DNA of 36,788 nucleotides from Oscillospiraceae bacterium (GCA_004556975.1 SFFD01000010.1:1-36788), one strand, 5' to 3'; shown: positions 7,192 to 15,562, numbered from the stretch's first letter. Notes: generated by a model not told the origin, from the sequence alone. Numbers and translations: made by a program.

Positions 7192-9780
7192 TTGGACGAA
7201 AAAGACATATATAAAGACGAAGAACTGGCGGAGCTTGACCTTACGGACGATATGCCCCATTCCAAGCTTATTGACGTGAACATAGAAAAGGAAATGAAAA
7301 AATCCTTCCTTGACTATTCCATGTCGGTAATCGTTTCCCGTGCTCTTCCTGATGTGCGCGACGGACTTAAGCCGGTTCACAGAAGAATACTCTATACCAT
7401 GTATGAAAACGGTCTTGACCCATCAAAGCCATACCGCAAATGCGCCGACACCGTCGGTAACGTACTTGGTAAATATCACCCTCACGGCGACGCTTCCGTA
7501 TACGACGCCATGGTAAGACTTGCGCAGGATTTCTCTCTGCGTTATCCGCTGGTTGACGGTCACGGAAACTTCGGTTCAATTGACGGCGACCCGCCCGCCG
7601 CATACCGTTATACCGAAAGCCGTATGAGCAAAATGGCAACCAAAATGCTCACGGATATTGATAAAGACACAGTCGACTTTATGTCGAACTACGACGACCG
7701 CCTTAAAGAGCCGGTGGTGCTTCCCGCCCGCTTCCCCAGCCTTTTGGTGAACGGAAGCATGGGCATTGCGGTAGGTATGGCGACAAACATTCCGCCCCAC
7801 AACCTTCGCGAAACTACGGACGCCGTCTGCTGCCTGATTGACAATCCGGATGCAACCCTTGACGAGCTTATGGAGCACATAAAAGGGCCGGATTTCCCCA
7901 CCGGCGGCATTATTATGGGCAGAGCCGCCATCCGCGCGGCGTATGCCACCGGCAGAGCAAAAATCACCCTTCGTTCCTGCACCGAAATTCAGGAATGGAA
8001 AAACGACCGTTACCGCATAATTGTAAGCGAGATTCCCTACGGCGTTAACAAAGCCCGTCTTATTGAAAGTATTGCCGACCTTGTAAAGGAAAAGCGCATA
8101 GAAGGAATTTCCGACCTGCGCGACGAATCCGACCGCGAGGGTCTGCGCATTGTCATCGAGCTTAAGCGCGAAGCCAACGCCCAGGTGGTGCTCAATCAGC
8201 TCTTTACCTACACCCAGCTTCAGGATACCGTGGGCGTTATTATGCTTGCTCTTGTCAACGGTCAGCCGAAGGTACTCACCCTTAAGGAAATTCTTCAGAA
8301 CTACATCGACTTCCAGCGAGAGGTTATCACCCGCCGCACCAGATTCGACCTTGGCAAGGCGAAGGAACGCCAGCACATACTGGAAGGCTATAAAATCGCC
8401 CAGGATAATATTGACGAGGTTGTTCACATAATCCGTACCGGCCGCGACGACAACGAAAACCGTCCGCGCCTTATGGAGCGCTTCGGTCTTTCTGAAATTC
8501 AGGCGAACGCAATTCTTGCCATGCGCCTTGGCCGTCTTTCCGCACTTGATGTGGAGAAGATTGAAAACGAACTGCGTGATATTACAAAGCGGATTGAAGA
8601 ACTGGAAGCAATCCTTGGGGATATTCATCTGGTTGACAACATTATCAAGACCGAAATCAAAGAAATTTCCGACAAATTCGGCGACGACCGCCGCACCTCC
8701 ATTGAAACCATCGGCGGCGAAATGGATATTGAGGATCTTATCCCCGTGGAGGACAGAGTTGTTACACTTACTCATTTCGGATATATCAAGAGCCAGTCCG
8801 TGGATACCTATAAGGCGCAGCGCCGCGGCGGCAGAGGTATTTCCGGCATGACCCGCCGTGACGAGGACTTTGTGGAAAACCTGTTTGTTGCTTCCACCCA
8901 CGACTTTATTCTCTTCTTTACCAGCAAGGGCAGAGTGTTCCGCATAAAGGGCTATGAAATTCCCGAAAGCCAGCGCGCGGCGCGCGGCGCGAACATAATC
9001 AACCTGCTGCAAATCGAGCAGGATGAAAAAGTAACCGCCATGATTAAAATCGGCGGCGTAATCGACAACGAAAACACCTACCTTACCATGATTACAAAGC
9101 AGGGCGTTATCAAGCGTACCCGCCTTACCGCTTACCGCAATGTGCGCAAGGGCGGCCTTAACGCCATAAGCCTTGACGAGGGCGACGAGCTTAAATGGGT
9201 GCGTATGACCGGAGGCGAGGACGAGCTTATCGTTGCAACGCACGACGGTATGGCAATCCGCTTTGCGGAATCCGACGCGCGCGAGCTTGGAAGAACCGCC
9301 CGCGGCGTAAAGGCAATCGCCCTTGACGAGGGCGACGAGGTTGTGGGCGTTGAGGTTGTTACTGCGGGCAAGCGCCTTTTGACCGTAAGCGAAAACGGTC
9401 AGGGTCGCCGCACCGATTTTGAGGATTACCGTATTCAGAACCGCGGCGGCAAGGGAATCCAGAACTATAAAAACGGCGAAGTGGCCGGAATTAAGGCAGT
9501 TATGGATGACGACGACGTTATTCTTATCAGCGACGACGGCGTTATTATCAGAATCAACGTGGGCGAAATCAACGTGCAGTCCCGCTATGCGGCGGGCGTG
9601 CGCGTAATGAGAATAGGCGAAGGCAACCGCGTTGTTAACCTTGCGGTGGCGCCCAGAAGCGCCGACGGAGATAAGAGCGAGGACGAGGACATTCCCGAAG
9701 GAACCGTTGAGCACGAAGACACCGAAACGGAAAACAATGCTCAAAATGCGGAAAACCCTGATGCTCAAGCCAAAAATTAA
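7192..9780 (+). CDS. gyrA: DNA gyrase subunit A
   Basis: GyrA carries the DNA-cleaving tyrosine of gyrase and the C-terminal DNA-wrapping domain. The breakage-reunion domain has ALPDVRDGLKPVHRRILY, and the catalytic Tyr is Y140 in AAYRYTESR. The GyrA box QRRGGRG is present in the C-terminal beta-pinwheel, and the last 45 residues form an acidic tail. Start is TTG at 7192 behind GGAGG; no better start exists. In the quinolone-binding helix the sequence is GDASVYD, so the residue equivalent to E. coli Ser83 is Ala101 (codon 7492-7494), while the acidic partner Asp105 is kept. A strong terminator follows. Confidence 0.97.
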   Translation: MDEKDIYKDEELAELDLTDDMPHSKLIDVNIEKEMKKSFLDYSMSVIVSRALPDVRDGLKPVHRRILYTMYENGLDPSKPYRKCADTVGNVLGKYHPHGDASVYDAMVRLAQDFSLRYPLVDGHGNFGSIDGDPPAAYRYTESRMSKMATKMLTDIDKDTVDFMSNYDDRLKEPVVLPARFPSLLVNGSMGIAVGMATNIPPHNLRETTDAVCCLIDNPDATLDELMEHIKGPDFPTGGIIMGRAAIRAAYATGRAKITLRSCTEIQEWKNDRYRIIVSEIPYGVNKARLIESIADLVKEKRIEGISDLRDESDREGLRIVIELKREANAQVVLNQLFTYTQLQDTVGVIMLALVNGQPKVLTLKEILQNYIDFQREVITRRTRFDLGKAKERQHILEGYKIAQDNIDEVVHIIRTGRDDNENRPRLMERFGLSEIQANAILAMRLGRLSALDVEKIENELRDITKRIEELEAILGDIHLVDNIIKTEIKEISDKFGDDRRTSIETIGGEMDIEDLIPVEDRVVTLTHFGYIKSQSVDTYKAQRRGGRGISGMTRRDEDFVENLFVASTHDFILFFTSKGRVFRIKGYEIPESQRAARGANIINLLQIEQDEKVTAMIKIGGVIDNENTYLTMITKQGVIKRTRLTAYRNVRKGGLNAISLDEGDELKWVRMTGGEDELIVATHDGMAIRFAESDARELGRTARGVKAIALDEGDEVVGVEVVTAGKRLLTVSENGQGRRTDFEDYRIQNRGGKGIQNYKNGEVAGIKAVMDDDDVILISDDGVIIRINVGEINVQSRYAAGVRVMRIGEGNRVVNLAVAPRSADGDKSEDEDIPEGTVEHEDTETENNAQNAENPDAQAKN

Positions 9781-9800
9781 GGCAAAGCCAATTAAATAAA

Positions 9801-9845
9801 GAAATAACCCTGCGCCGTAAAACCGGCGCAGGGTTATTTCTTTTA
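9801..9845 (+). terminator. Rho-independent terminator after gyrA
   Basis: A perfect 17-bp inverted repeat (9801-9817 with 9824-9840) encloses a 6-base loop and is followed by TTTTA. The stem contains the GC-rich core CCCTGCGCCG. It lies 20 bases after the gyrA stop and closes the dnaA-gyrA cluster. Confidence 0.93.
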
Positions 9846-9942
9846 CGGACAAATTGCGCGCTTAAAAAAACATGAGCAAAAAATACGGCCACATAAAATC
9901 TTTTCCTTTTCCAAAAAAAGCATGGTGTATTTATTTGATATT

Positions 9943-9986
9943 ATCACAAAATGAGATATAAGTCGATATCTCGTTTTGTGATTTTT
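9943..9986 (+). promoter_or_regulatory. Long palindrome upstream of the XRE regulator (operator or terminator)
   Basis: Two 17-base arms (9943-9959 and 9966-9982) pair with a single mismatch around a 6-base loop and are followed by six Ts. Arms read ATCACAAAATGAGATAT and ATATCTCGTTTTGTGAT. The T tract makes a second terminator possible. The position 33 bases before an XRE gene also fits an autoregulatory operator. Outer half-sites TCACAAAA/TTTTGTGA resemble the GCACAAAA/TTTTGTGC palindrome at 11131-11160. Confidence 0.6.
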
Positions 9987-10018
9987 TATAATAGAAAAAA
10001 GGCGGAGGTGGGTTTAAT

Positions 10019-10237
10019 ATGCGGCTTAAAGATATGCGCGAGGACAGGGATATTACGCAAAAAGAAATTGCGGAATTTTTACACATAAAGCAAAATACCT
10101 ATTCGCAGTATGAAACCGGTCAGCGCCAGCTTCCGGTGGATACGCTTATCAAGCTTGCACTTTTTTTCAACACCTCTACGGATTATATTCTGGAACTTAC
10201 TGACGAAGCAAAGCCGTACCGCCGAACAGGAAGATAG
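10019..10237 (+). CDS. XRE-family (Cro/C1-type) transcriptional regulator
   Basis: This 72-residue protein is essentially one HTH_3 domain: MRLKDMREDRDITQKEIAEFLHIKQNTYSQYETGQRQLPVDTLIKLALFFNTSTDYILEL. The helix-turn-helix spans about residues 12-35, and the ending TSTDYILELTD is typical of XRE proteins. It has no sensor domain, so it probably acts as a simple dimeric repressor. The ATG follows a GGCGGAGGTGGG ribosome binding site. It is followed after 16 bases by the zinc-ribbon gene, so the two are likely one transcript. The large upstream palindrome is a candidate self-operator (inference). Confidence 0.9.
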   Translation: MRLKDMREDRDITQKEIAEFLHIKQNTYSQYETGQRQLPVDTLIKLALFFNTSTDYILELTDEAKPYRRTGR

Positions 10238-10253
10238 ATTAAAGGAGAAGAAT

Positions 10254-10517
10254 ATGTTTTTTAATATGTTTGAAATAATGGAGGGACTGTTTTTTGTTGT
10301 ATTTATAATTGTTGCCGTTACTATTGCCGCAACGGCTGTAATGTCGCTGCGGACGGCAAAAAGGCAGTACGATAACCGCGAAAAAAGCCATTTTGAAGAT
10401 GCTGCGCCGAACAGTAAAGAAACAAAAACAGATAAAAAACAGGCGTTTTGCCCGTTTTGCGGAGCGCCCCTTGATGAAAACGATGAAAAATGCACGTATT
10501 GCGGAGCAAGAATATAG
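10254..10517 (+). CDS. Small membrane-anchored zinc-ribbon protein
   Basis: The frame is open further upstream, but the ATG at 10254 has the only good ribosome binding site (AAAGGAG, 7 bases away) and gives 87 residues. One membrane helix lies at about residues 9-31 (MEGLFFVVFIIVAVTIAATAV). A charged linker follows, then a C-terminal zinc ribbon with two CxxC pairs (CPFCGAPLDENDEKCTYCG). Such proteins are common and mostly uncharacterised; the ribbon may bind protein or nucleic acid. It is probably co-transcribed with the XRE gene and is followed by a terminator. Confidence 0.82.
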   Translation: MFFNMFEIMEGLFFVVFIIVAVTIAATAVMSLRTAKRQYDNREKSHFEDAAPNSKETKTDKKQAFCPFCGAPLDENDEKCTYCGARI

Positions 10518-10601
10518 CACAAAAAATTCTATATTCGATTAAATGATAGCATGCATAAAGAAAAATTCAAAATATCTTTATTTTATTTTTGATAAAAAAA
10601 C

Positions 10602-10637
10602 AAAAAAGCCCTGAACAATAGTGTTCGGGGCTTTTTT
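10602..10637 (+). terminator. Rho-independent terminator after the zinc-ribbon gene
   Basis: Sixteen-base arms (10602-10617 and 10622-10637) pair with one G-T wobble around the loop ATAG, and the second arm ends in six Ts. The stem core is GCCCTGAACA. Because the first arm starts with six As, it could also work in the opposite direction. Confidence 0.88.
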
Positions 10638-10760
10638 ACCGAAAAAAAAGAAAGAACTGAAAAGAAAGTTTTTTATAAAAATGAATTTTTGCATAAGCAG
10701 AACTTGCAAAAGTATATTTTATAGGTTCAAGTGTTTTTGATACAAAGACACTTTTTAGTA

Positions 10761-10783
10761 AAGAAAAAGCCGGAATAACCGGC
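10761..10783 (-). terminator. Weak terminator after the 62-aa gene
   Basis: On the minus strand GCCGG-TTATT-CCGGC is followed directly by TTTTTCTTT. The stem is only 5 bp but GC-only. It lies 25 bases past the stop of the minus-strand 62-aa gene, which supports that gene being a one-gene unit. Confidence 0.55.
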
Positions 10784-10807
10784 CGTTTCTGCTGCTGCAA
10801 TTTTTGT

Positions 10808-10996
10808 TTATCTTACGATGGAAGCAATAAGAGCAAAGATGGCTTTTACGATTCCGTTGCCTTTTCTTTCGCAGAAAAGAGCGGAAGAATCCTCGCAGTA
10901 AGCCATATTTTCGTCCTTGCTCCAACGAGCAAACTCAAGGTCGCGTCCTTCAAGCTGGCAGGCGTAATCGGTGATGGAAGCATAAGTGTTAATCAT
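10808..10996 (-). CDS. Orphan 62-residue protein of unknown function
   Basis: The protein begins MINTYASITDYACQLEGRDL, has a charged middle with three Cys (residues 13, 34 and 42), and ends in a hydrophobic/amphipathic stretch, GIVKAIFALIASIVR. I do not recognise the family. It has no signal peptide. Four things argue that it is real: an AAAGGA ribosome binding site spaced 8 bases from the ATG, a near-consensus promoter (TTGATT-17-TATAAT) about 80 bases upstream, a hairpin in the 5' leader, and a terminator just downstream. Upstream of the promoter lie a perfect palindrome and several short repeats, so expression is probably regulated. It could be a small membrane-associated or stress protein; that is speculation. 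Confidence 0.7.
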   Translation of the reverse strand: MINTYASITDYACQLEGRDLEFARWSKDENMAYCEDSSALFCERKGNGIVKAIFALIASIVR

Positions 10997-11082
10997 AATA
11001 GTAATTCCTTTCTATATCGGGCGGCGGGGCAATTCCCCGGCTGCCAGCGTTTTTTATTTATTTCTGTCCTTTAGCGATGTAC

Positions 11083-11111
11083 ATTATACGCAGGATTCAA
11101 TTCATAATCAA
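11083..11111 (-). promoter_or_regulatory. Sigma-A promoter of the 62-aa gene
   Basis: On the minus strand the -35 is TTGATT (11106-11111) and the -10 is TATAAT (11083-11088), with a 17-bp spacer. The match is 10 of 12 to the consensus with ideal spacing. The predicted transcript start is near 11076, giving a leader of about 80 bases. Confidence 0.82.
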
Positions 11112-11130
11112 GTATTTTAAGAGTAAAATG

Positions 11131-11173
11131 TGCACAAAAACAGACAGGAGTTTTTGTGCAAAAAGCACAAAAA
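11131..11173. promoter_or_regulatory. TGCACAAAAAC palindrome plus a third half-site
   Basis: Perfect 11-base arms (11131-11141 and 11150-11160) flank 8 bases, and a further GCACAAAAA lies at 11165-11173. The element ends 20 bp upstream of the -35 of the 62-aa gene. That is the position expected of an activator site, or of a second repressor site. The regulator is unknown. Confidence 0.6.
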
Positions 11174-11250
11174 TGTATATTCGCCATAAAATATAAAGGA
11201 TTTTATACATTTTTGTCTTTGTAAATGTATAAATCATCGGAAAATGTATA
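11170..11250. repeat. Cluster of four AAAATGTATA-type repeats
   Basis: Exact AAAATGTATA occurs at 11170-11179 and 11241-11250 and inverted at 11204-11213; TAAATGTATA (one change) is at 11222-11231. Four copies in 81 bases is more than expected even in AT-rich DNA. They lie upstream of the palindrome serving the 62-aa gene. Confidence 0.55.
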
Positions 11251-11382
11251 AAAATTTTTTTGAAAAAAACGAAAAAAACCGCATAATTCAGCCGTTTATC
11301 GCTTTAACTGAATAAAATATGTGTTTTGCATATACACAGATGTAACCGCAAAACATACCGAAATACCGTATAAAAGAAAAAA

Positions 11383-11412
11383 TCCTTCGGGAAGAGAATC
11401 CGAAGGACTTTT
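11383..11412 (-). terminator. Rho-independent terminator after mfd
   Basis: On the minus strand TCCTTCGG pairs with CCGAAGGA (11400-11407 with 11383-11390) around 9 bases and is followed by TTTTTTCTTTT. It lies about 20 bases past the mfd stop. Confidence 0.85.
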
Positions 11413-11432
11413 GTGTGATGATTTTGTGATTA

Positions 11433-14400
11433 TTACTCGTTTTCGTAGCGCAGTGCCTCAAGAACGGTTTTCATAAGCTCTATTGGGCGCTCGCCGGTTT
11501 TAAGCGCGGCGGTAAGGTGCGGGCGCTTGCTCATAAGGTCAACGGTAAGCCTTCCCTGCAGCTTTTGCGTTGCCACGCTTATGCGCTCAAGGTCAAGCTC
11601 CTTCGGGAAGAAAAGTAGTGCGGAGTCGTTCTGCCGAATTTCCGTAATGCCAAGGGCGGAAGCCATATTGCGCAAAGTTGCCACTTTGATAAGCCCCATA
11701 ACCGCCGTGGGTGGCTCGCCGAAGCGGTCGATAAGCTCGTCGATTACGTCCGCCGCGTCCTCCTGGCTGCGGATGGCGGCAATGCGCTTGTAAATATCCA
11801 CCCTTTGGTTGAGATCTTTGATATATTCCTCCGGAATATGGGCGTCAAGGGCAATATCCACGGCGCACTCCTCCGCCTCCGGCGGCGGCGCCTCGCCCTT
11901 TTCCTCGGCTATTGCCTCGGAAAGCAGGCGGACGTACATTTCATAGCCCACGGATTCCATGTGACCGTGCTGGTTTGCGCCCAGAATGCTGCCCGCTCCG
12001 CGGATTTCAAGGTCGCGCATGGCAATTTTAAATCCGGAGCCGAACTGGGTAAAATCTCTGATTGCGGAAAGGCGCTTTTGCGCCACGTCGGAAATTGCCT
12101 TTCCTCTTGTGAAGGTGAAATAGGCAAAGGCGCGCCTGTTTGAACGCCCCACCCTGCCCCGCAGCTGATAAAGCTGTGAAAGACCAAGGCGGTCGGCATT
12201 TTCGATAATAAGTGTGTTGCAATTGGGCACATCAACGCCGCTTTCGACTATGGTGGTGCACACAAGTATATCGGTTTCCTGCTCGATGAGCCCGCGCCAG
12301 ATTTCAGAAAGCTCCTCCTCGCCCATTTTGCCGTGGGCAAAGGCAATGCGTGCATCGGGAAGGTCGCGCTGAAGCGCCGCGGCGCAGGCGGAGATACTCT
12401 CTATGTTGTTGTGAAGATAGAACACCTGACCGCCCCGGCGAAGCTCCTTTTTAATTGCTTCAAGTATAACGCCCCGGTCGTATTCCATAACATAGGTCTG
12501 AACCGGGTGGCGGTCCTGGGGAGCTTCCTCTATGGTTGACATATCCCTAATGCCGCTCATTGCCATATTAAGAGTGCGCGGAATGGGCGTTGCGGAAAGG
12601 GTAAGCACGTCCACGGAGGTTTTAAGCTCCTTAAGGCGCTCTTTGTGCGCCACGCCGAAGCGCTGTTCCTCGTCTATTATGCAAAGACCGAGGTCTTTGA
12701 ATTCCACGTCCTTTTGCAAAATTCGGTGAGTGCCTATGATTATGTCAATTTCGCCGGTTTTAAGGCGGCGGACTATTTCCTCCTGCTGCTTCGGGGTGCG
12801 GAAGCGGGATAGCAGCTCCACGGTTATGGGGAACCCGTCCATGCGCTGCATAAAGGTCTGGTAGTGCTGCCAAGAGAGTATGGTGGTGGGAACGAGCACC
12901 GCCACCTGCTTTCCGTCCATAACAGCCTTGAATGCGGCGCGAATTGCAACCTCTGTCTTGCCGAAGCCCACATCTCCGCAGAGAAGTCTGTCCATGGGGC
13001 GCGCCATTTCCATATCGTGCTTGATTTCTTCAATGCAGCGGAGCTGGTCGTCGGTTTCTTCATATGGGAACCTGTCCTCAAAGTCGCGCTGCCAGTCGGT
13101 ATCCGGGCTGAAGGCGAAGCCTTCCGTATGCATACGCTTGGAATAAAGGGCGATAAGCTCCTTTGCCATATCCTTGACTGCGGCGCGAACCCGGCTGCGG
13201 GTGCGCTGCCATTCGGTGGAGTTGAGCTTGTTAAGCTTTACGCCGGAATCTTCACGCGGACCGACATACTTTGACACAAGGTCAAGCTGGGTTACCGGAA
13301 CATAGAGCATATCCGTTCCGGCATAGCGTATGGCAATATAATCCTTTACAACGCCGCGGATATCCTGCTTTACAATTCCCTGAAAAATGCCTATGCCGTT
13401 GGTAACGTGAACCACATAGTCGCCGGGGGAAATATCGGAAAGGCTTTTAAGCGGGTTTTCTGACTTTTTGAACCGGCGGCGTTTGCCCTTTTGAGCGGCA
13501 ACTTTCTTTTGGGCGATTACGGCAATTTTCGACTGGGGAAATTCCGTTCCGCAGGAAAGGCTGCCCTCCGTGACGAACACCGTTCCGGGGGAAATTTTGC
13601 CGTCAAGGGCGAACGCCGCGTTTATATTATTGTTTATAAGGTCGGTGGTAAGGGCGTGGGCGGCGCGCTCCGTGCCGCAAAGCACCACCACCGTGTATTT
13701 GCGCGCCATATAATCCTTTATGTCGTCAAGAAGGCTTTCAAGCTCGCCGCCCCAGGGCGAAAGAGTAAGCGCGCCGAAATCGGCGACGGTGCGCACGAGA
13801 ACTTCGCCAACCGTGCGCACAAAGGAATCTATGAGCACGGTGTTCGGGCTGTCGAGCACGGAATTCAGCTCCGTCTGGTCAATGCTGAATCTGTCGCACC
13901 CGGGAAAGAGAATTCCCTCCTCAAAAAGTATGGAAATATCCTCGTTTTGCTGCGCGGCAAGGCTTTTGAGCACGCCCTTTAGCGTAATATACTCGGAAAC
14001 GCAGATTACCGCCTCCGGCATATAGTCGAAAAGCGACGCAGGGAACTTATAAATAAGGGGAAGATATCTGTCCGGTGCGGAAAGCCCCAAACCGGAATCG
14101 AGCCGCTGCAAATCCTCCTCTATATGCGCCTTTGCGGCGACGCCGTGTTTTCCCCTTAACTTTGAATACGCTTCTTTGAGCACGGAAATGAGCACGGCCT
14201 TTGAATCCGGAAGAACCTCACGAGCGGGAGCAATCGAAATGCTTTCAATTTCTGCCGTGCGGCGCTGGGTTTCAAGGTCAAAGAAAGCGACGGAGTCAAT
14301 TTCATCGCCCCAAAATTCAATTCGGGCGGGATTTTGCTCCTGCGGAGAATAAAAATCAAGTATGCCGCCGCGAACGGAAAACTGGCAAGGGCCGTCCACC

Positions 14401-14897
14401 TGAGCGCGGCGCTCGTAGCCCGCCTTTGAAAGGCGCTCCGCAAGGTTGCGTATGTCGGCGCTGTCGCCCCGGGAAAGGGTAAAGGTATTGTATTTATATG
14501 TTCCCGGCGGCAGGGTGAACTGCATGGCGGCCTCCGCGGAGGAAACCACAATGTCGCATTCGCCCAAAAGAATCCGCCCAAGCACCGAAAGACGGCGCTG
14601 CTCATAATCGTTGGAAGCACCCTCCGCGCCGCGGAAGCGAAAATCCTTTGCGGGATAAAGGGCGCAGCGTTCGCCGGAGCAAAGCTGAAATATATCCTCG
14701 TACATTTTTGCGGCGGTGGGTTCGTCGGGAGTTATAAGCAGAACGGGCTGCTTTTTTCTTTGGCTTATGCCGTAGGCAAGCATGGCGCGCTGGGCTCCGG
14801 TAAGCCCGGCGGCATAAACGGGCGCAGAAAAGCCCCGCCCAAGCGCGGAAAGCACCTGTCGGAACTGCGGAACGCCGTCTAAAAGTTCAAGTAACAT
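11433..14897 (-). CDS. mfd: Transcription-repair coupling factor Mfd
   Basis: Mfd displaces RNA polymerase stalled at DNA lesions and recruits UvrA. The 1154-residue length and domain order fit the family. There is an N-terminal UvrB-homology region, a CarD-like RNA polymerase interaction domain near residue 490 (SPGDYVVHVTNGIGIFQG), and a superfamily 2 translocase. The translocase has Walker A GDVGFGKTE (about 640), the DEEQRFG box (about 735), a SATPIPRTLNMA motif and QLRGRVGR. The TRCF C-terminal domain ends the protein. Start ATG 14897 has GGAG six bases upstream. It is the last gene of a minus-strand run polA-membrane protein-pth-mfd and is closed by a terminator. Confidence 0.96.
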   Translation of the reverse strand: MLLELLDGVPQFRQVLSALGRGFSAPVYAAGLTGAQRAMLAYGISQRKKQPVLLITPDEPTAAKMYEDIFQLCSGERCALYPAKDFRFRGAEGASNDYEQRRLSVLGRILLGECDIVVSSAEAAMQFTLPPGTYKYNTFTLSRGDSADIRNLAERLSKAGYERRAQVDGPCQFSVRGGILDFYSPQEQNPARIEFWGDEIDSVAFFDLETQRRTAEIESISIAPAREVLPDSKAVLISVLKEAYSKLRGKHGVAAKAHIEEDLQRLDSGLGLSAPDRYLPLIYKFPASLFDYMPEAVICVSEYITLKGVLKSLAAQQNEDISILFEEGILFPGCDRFSIDQTELNSVLDSPNTVLIDSFVRTVGEVLVRTVADFGALTLSPWGGELESLLDDIKDYMARKYTVVVLCGTERAAHALTTDLINNNINAAFALDGKISPGTVFVTEGSLSCGTEFPQSKIAVIAQKKVAAQKGKRRRFKKSENPLKSLSDISPGDYVVHVTNGIGIFQGIVKQDIRGVVKDYIAIRYAGTDMLYVPVTQLDLVSKYVGPREDSGVKLNKLNSTEWQRTRSRVRAAVKDMAKELIALYSKRMHTEGFAFSPDTDWQRDFEDRFPYEETDDQLRCIEEIKHDMEMARPMDRLLCGDVGFGKTEVAIRAAFKAVMDGKQVAVLVPTTILSWQHYQTFMQRMDGFPITVELLSRFRTPKQQEEIVRRLKTGEIDIIIGTHRILQKDVEFKDLGLCIIDEEQRFGVAHKERLKELKTSVDVLTLSATPIPRTLNMAMSGIRDMSTIEEAPQDRHPVQTYVMEYDRGVILEAIKKELRRGGQVFYLHNNIESISACAAALQRDLPDARIAFAHGKMGEEELSEIWRGLIEQETDILVCTTIVESGVDVPNCNTLIIENADRLGLSQLYQLRGRVGRSNRRAFAYFTFTRGKAISDVAQKRLSAIRDFTQFGSGFKIAMRDLEIRGAGSILGANQHGHMESVGYEMYVRLLSEAIAEEKGEAPPPEAEECAVDIALDAHIPEEYIKDLNQRVDIYKRIAAIRSQEDAADVIDELIDRFGEPPTAVMGLIKVATLRNMASALGITEIRQNDSALLFFPKELDLERISVATQKLQGRLTVDLMSKRPHLTAALKTGERPIELMKTVLEALRYENE

Positions 14898-14941
14898 AGA
14901 AAGCTCCAGTCTTATAAAAATCCCTGTGGGAAAAATTCGGC

Positions 14942-15562
14942 TTAATTATATTTGCCCATGGCCTCTTCAATTCTGCCGTCCATTATAAGCTTAAGGGCGT
15001 CGGCGGTATTGTCAAAAGCCGGCGAAAGGACTTTAAGCTCCTCATCGCTGTATTTGCTGAGCACCCAATCGGCAAGGTCCCAGCCCTCCGGCTTTTGACC
15101 CATGCCGATTTTGATTCGCGGAAATTCGTTGCTGCCGGAAAGATATATGATATTCTTTATTCCGTTATGTCCGCCGTCGCTTCCCTTTTTGCGGATACGC
15201 ATTTTGCCCAGGGGCAGGGTTGTATCGTCAAAGACCACAATTACGCGGTTGATGGGAATTTTGTAAAAATCCATGGCGGCGCAGACCGCTTCGCCGGAAA
15301 GGTTCATATAGGTGCAGGGCTTCATAAAGAAAACGCGGTGGCCGCCAAGCTCGCCGAGAGCGGTATAGGATTTGAATTTAAGGCGATCGATTTTTATATG
15401 CGCGGATTCCGCAACGCGGTCGATTGCCATAAATCCCGTATTGTGGCGTGTTCTGTCATATTCCGTGCCGGGGTTGCCAAGACCGGCGACTATAAATTCC
15501 GGCGGACCGGAAACCTCGTTTTTCTTTCCTATCTGTTTAAAAAGATCCCAAATGTCTGCCAT
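14942..15562 (-). CDS. pth: Peptidyl-tRNA hydrolase
   Basis: Pth releases tRNA from peptidyl-tRNA that drops off the ribosome. The family residues are visible: the Asn of GLGNPG, the catalytic His of RTRHNTGF, the Asp of VFDDTTLPLGKMRIR and the Asn of GSDGGHNGIK. At 206 residues it is slightly longer than usual because about 20 residues (MADIWDLFKQIGKKNEVSGPP) precede the core. The ATG has a GGAGG site directly upstream, so this extension is probably real. It starts 14 bases after the upstream membrane gene and is followed by mfd after 44 bases. Confidence 0.95.
   Translation of the reverse strand: MADIWDLFKQIGKKNEVSGPPEFIVAGLGNPGTEYDRTRHNTGFMAIDRVAESAHIKIDRLKFKSYTALGELGGHRVFFMKPCTYMNLSGEAVCAAMDFYKIPINRVIVVFDDTTLPLGKMRIRKKGSDGGHNGIKNIIYLSGSNEFPRIKIGMGQKPEGWDLADWVLSKYSDEELKVLSPAFDNTADALKLIMDGRIEEAMGKYN

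Larger units (their letters stand above)
10518..10807. other. Gene-free stretch between the zinc-ribbon gene and the 62-aa gene
   Basis: These 290 bases hold the terminator at 10602-10637 and a weaker one for the opposite strand at 10761-10783. The rest is A-rich. I see no ORF with a ribosome binding site and no convincing RNA gene. Confidence 0.6.
10997..11432. other. 436-bp regulatory gap between the 62-aa gene and mfd
   Basis: No ORF is supported here. In order the region holds a GC hairpin (CGGGG/CCCCG, 11025-11039) in the leader of the minus-strand gene, its promoter (11083-11111), a perfect palindrome (11131-11160) and a third half-site (11165-11173). Beyond these are four copies of an AAATGTATA-type repeat (11170-11250), about 130 AT-rich bases with nothing I can name, and the mfd terminator (11383-11407). 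Confidence 0.7.

Noticed and set aside
7576..9852. 758-codon open frame antisense to gyrA
   Set aside because: It mirrors gyrA codon structure, has no ribosome binding site or recognisable domain, and gyrA is certain. A long antisense frame is expected from this codon usage.
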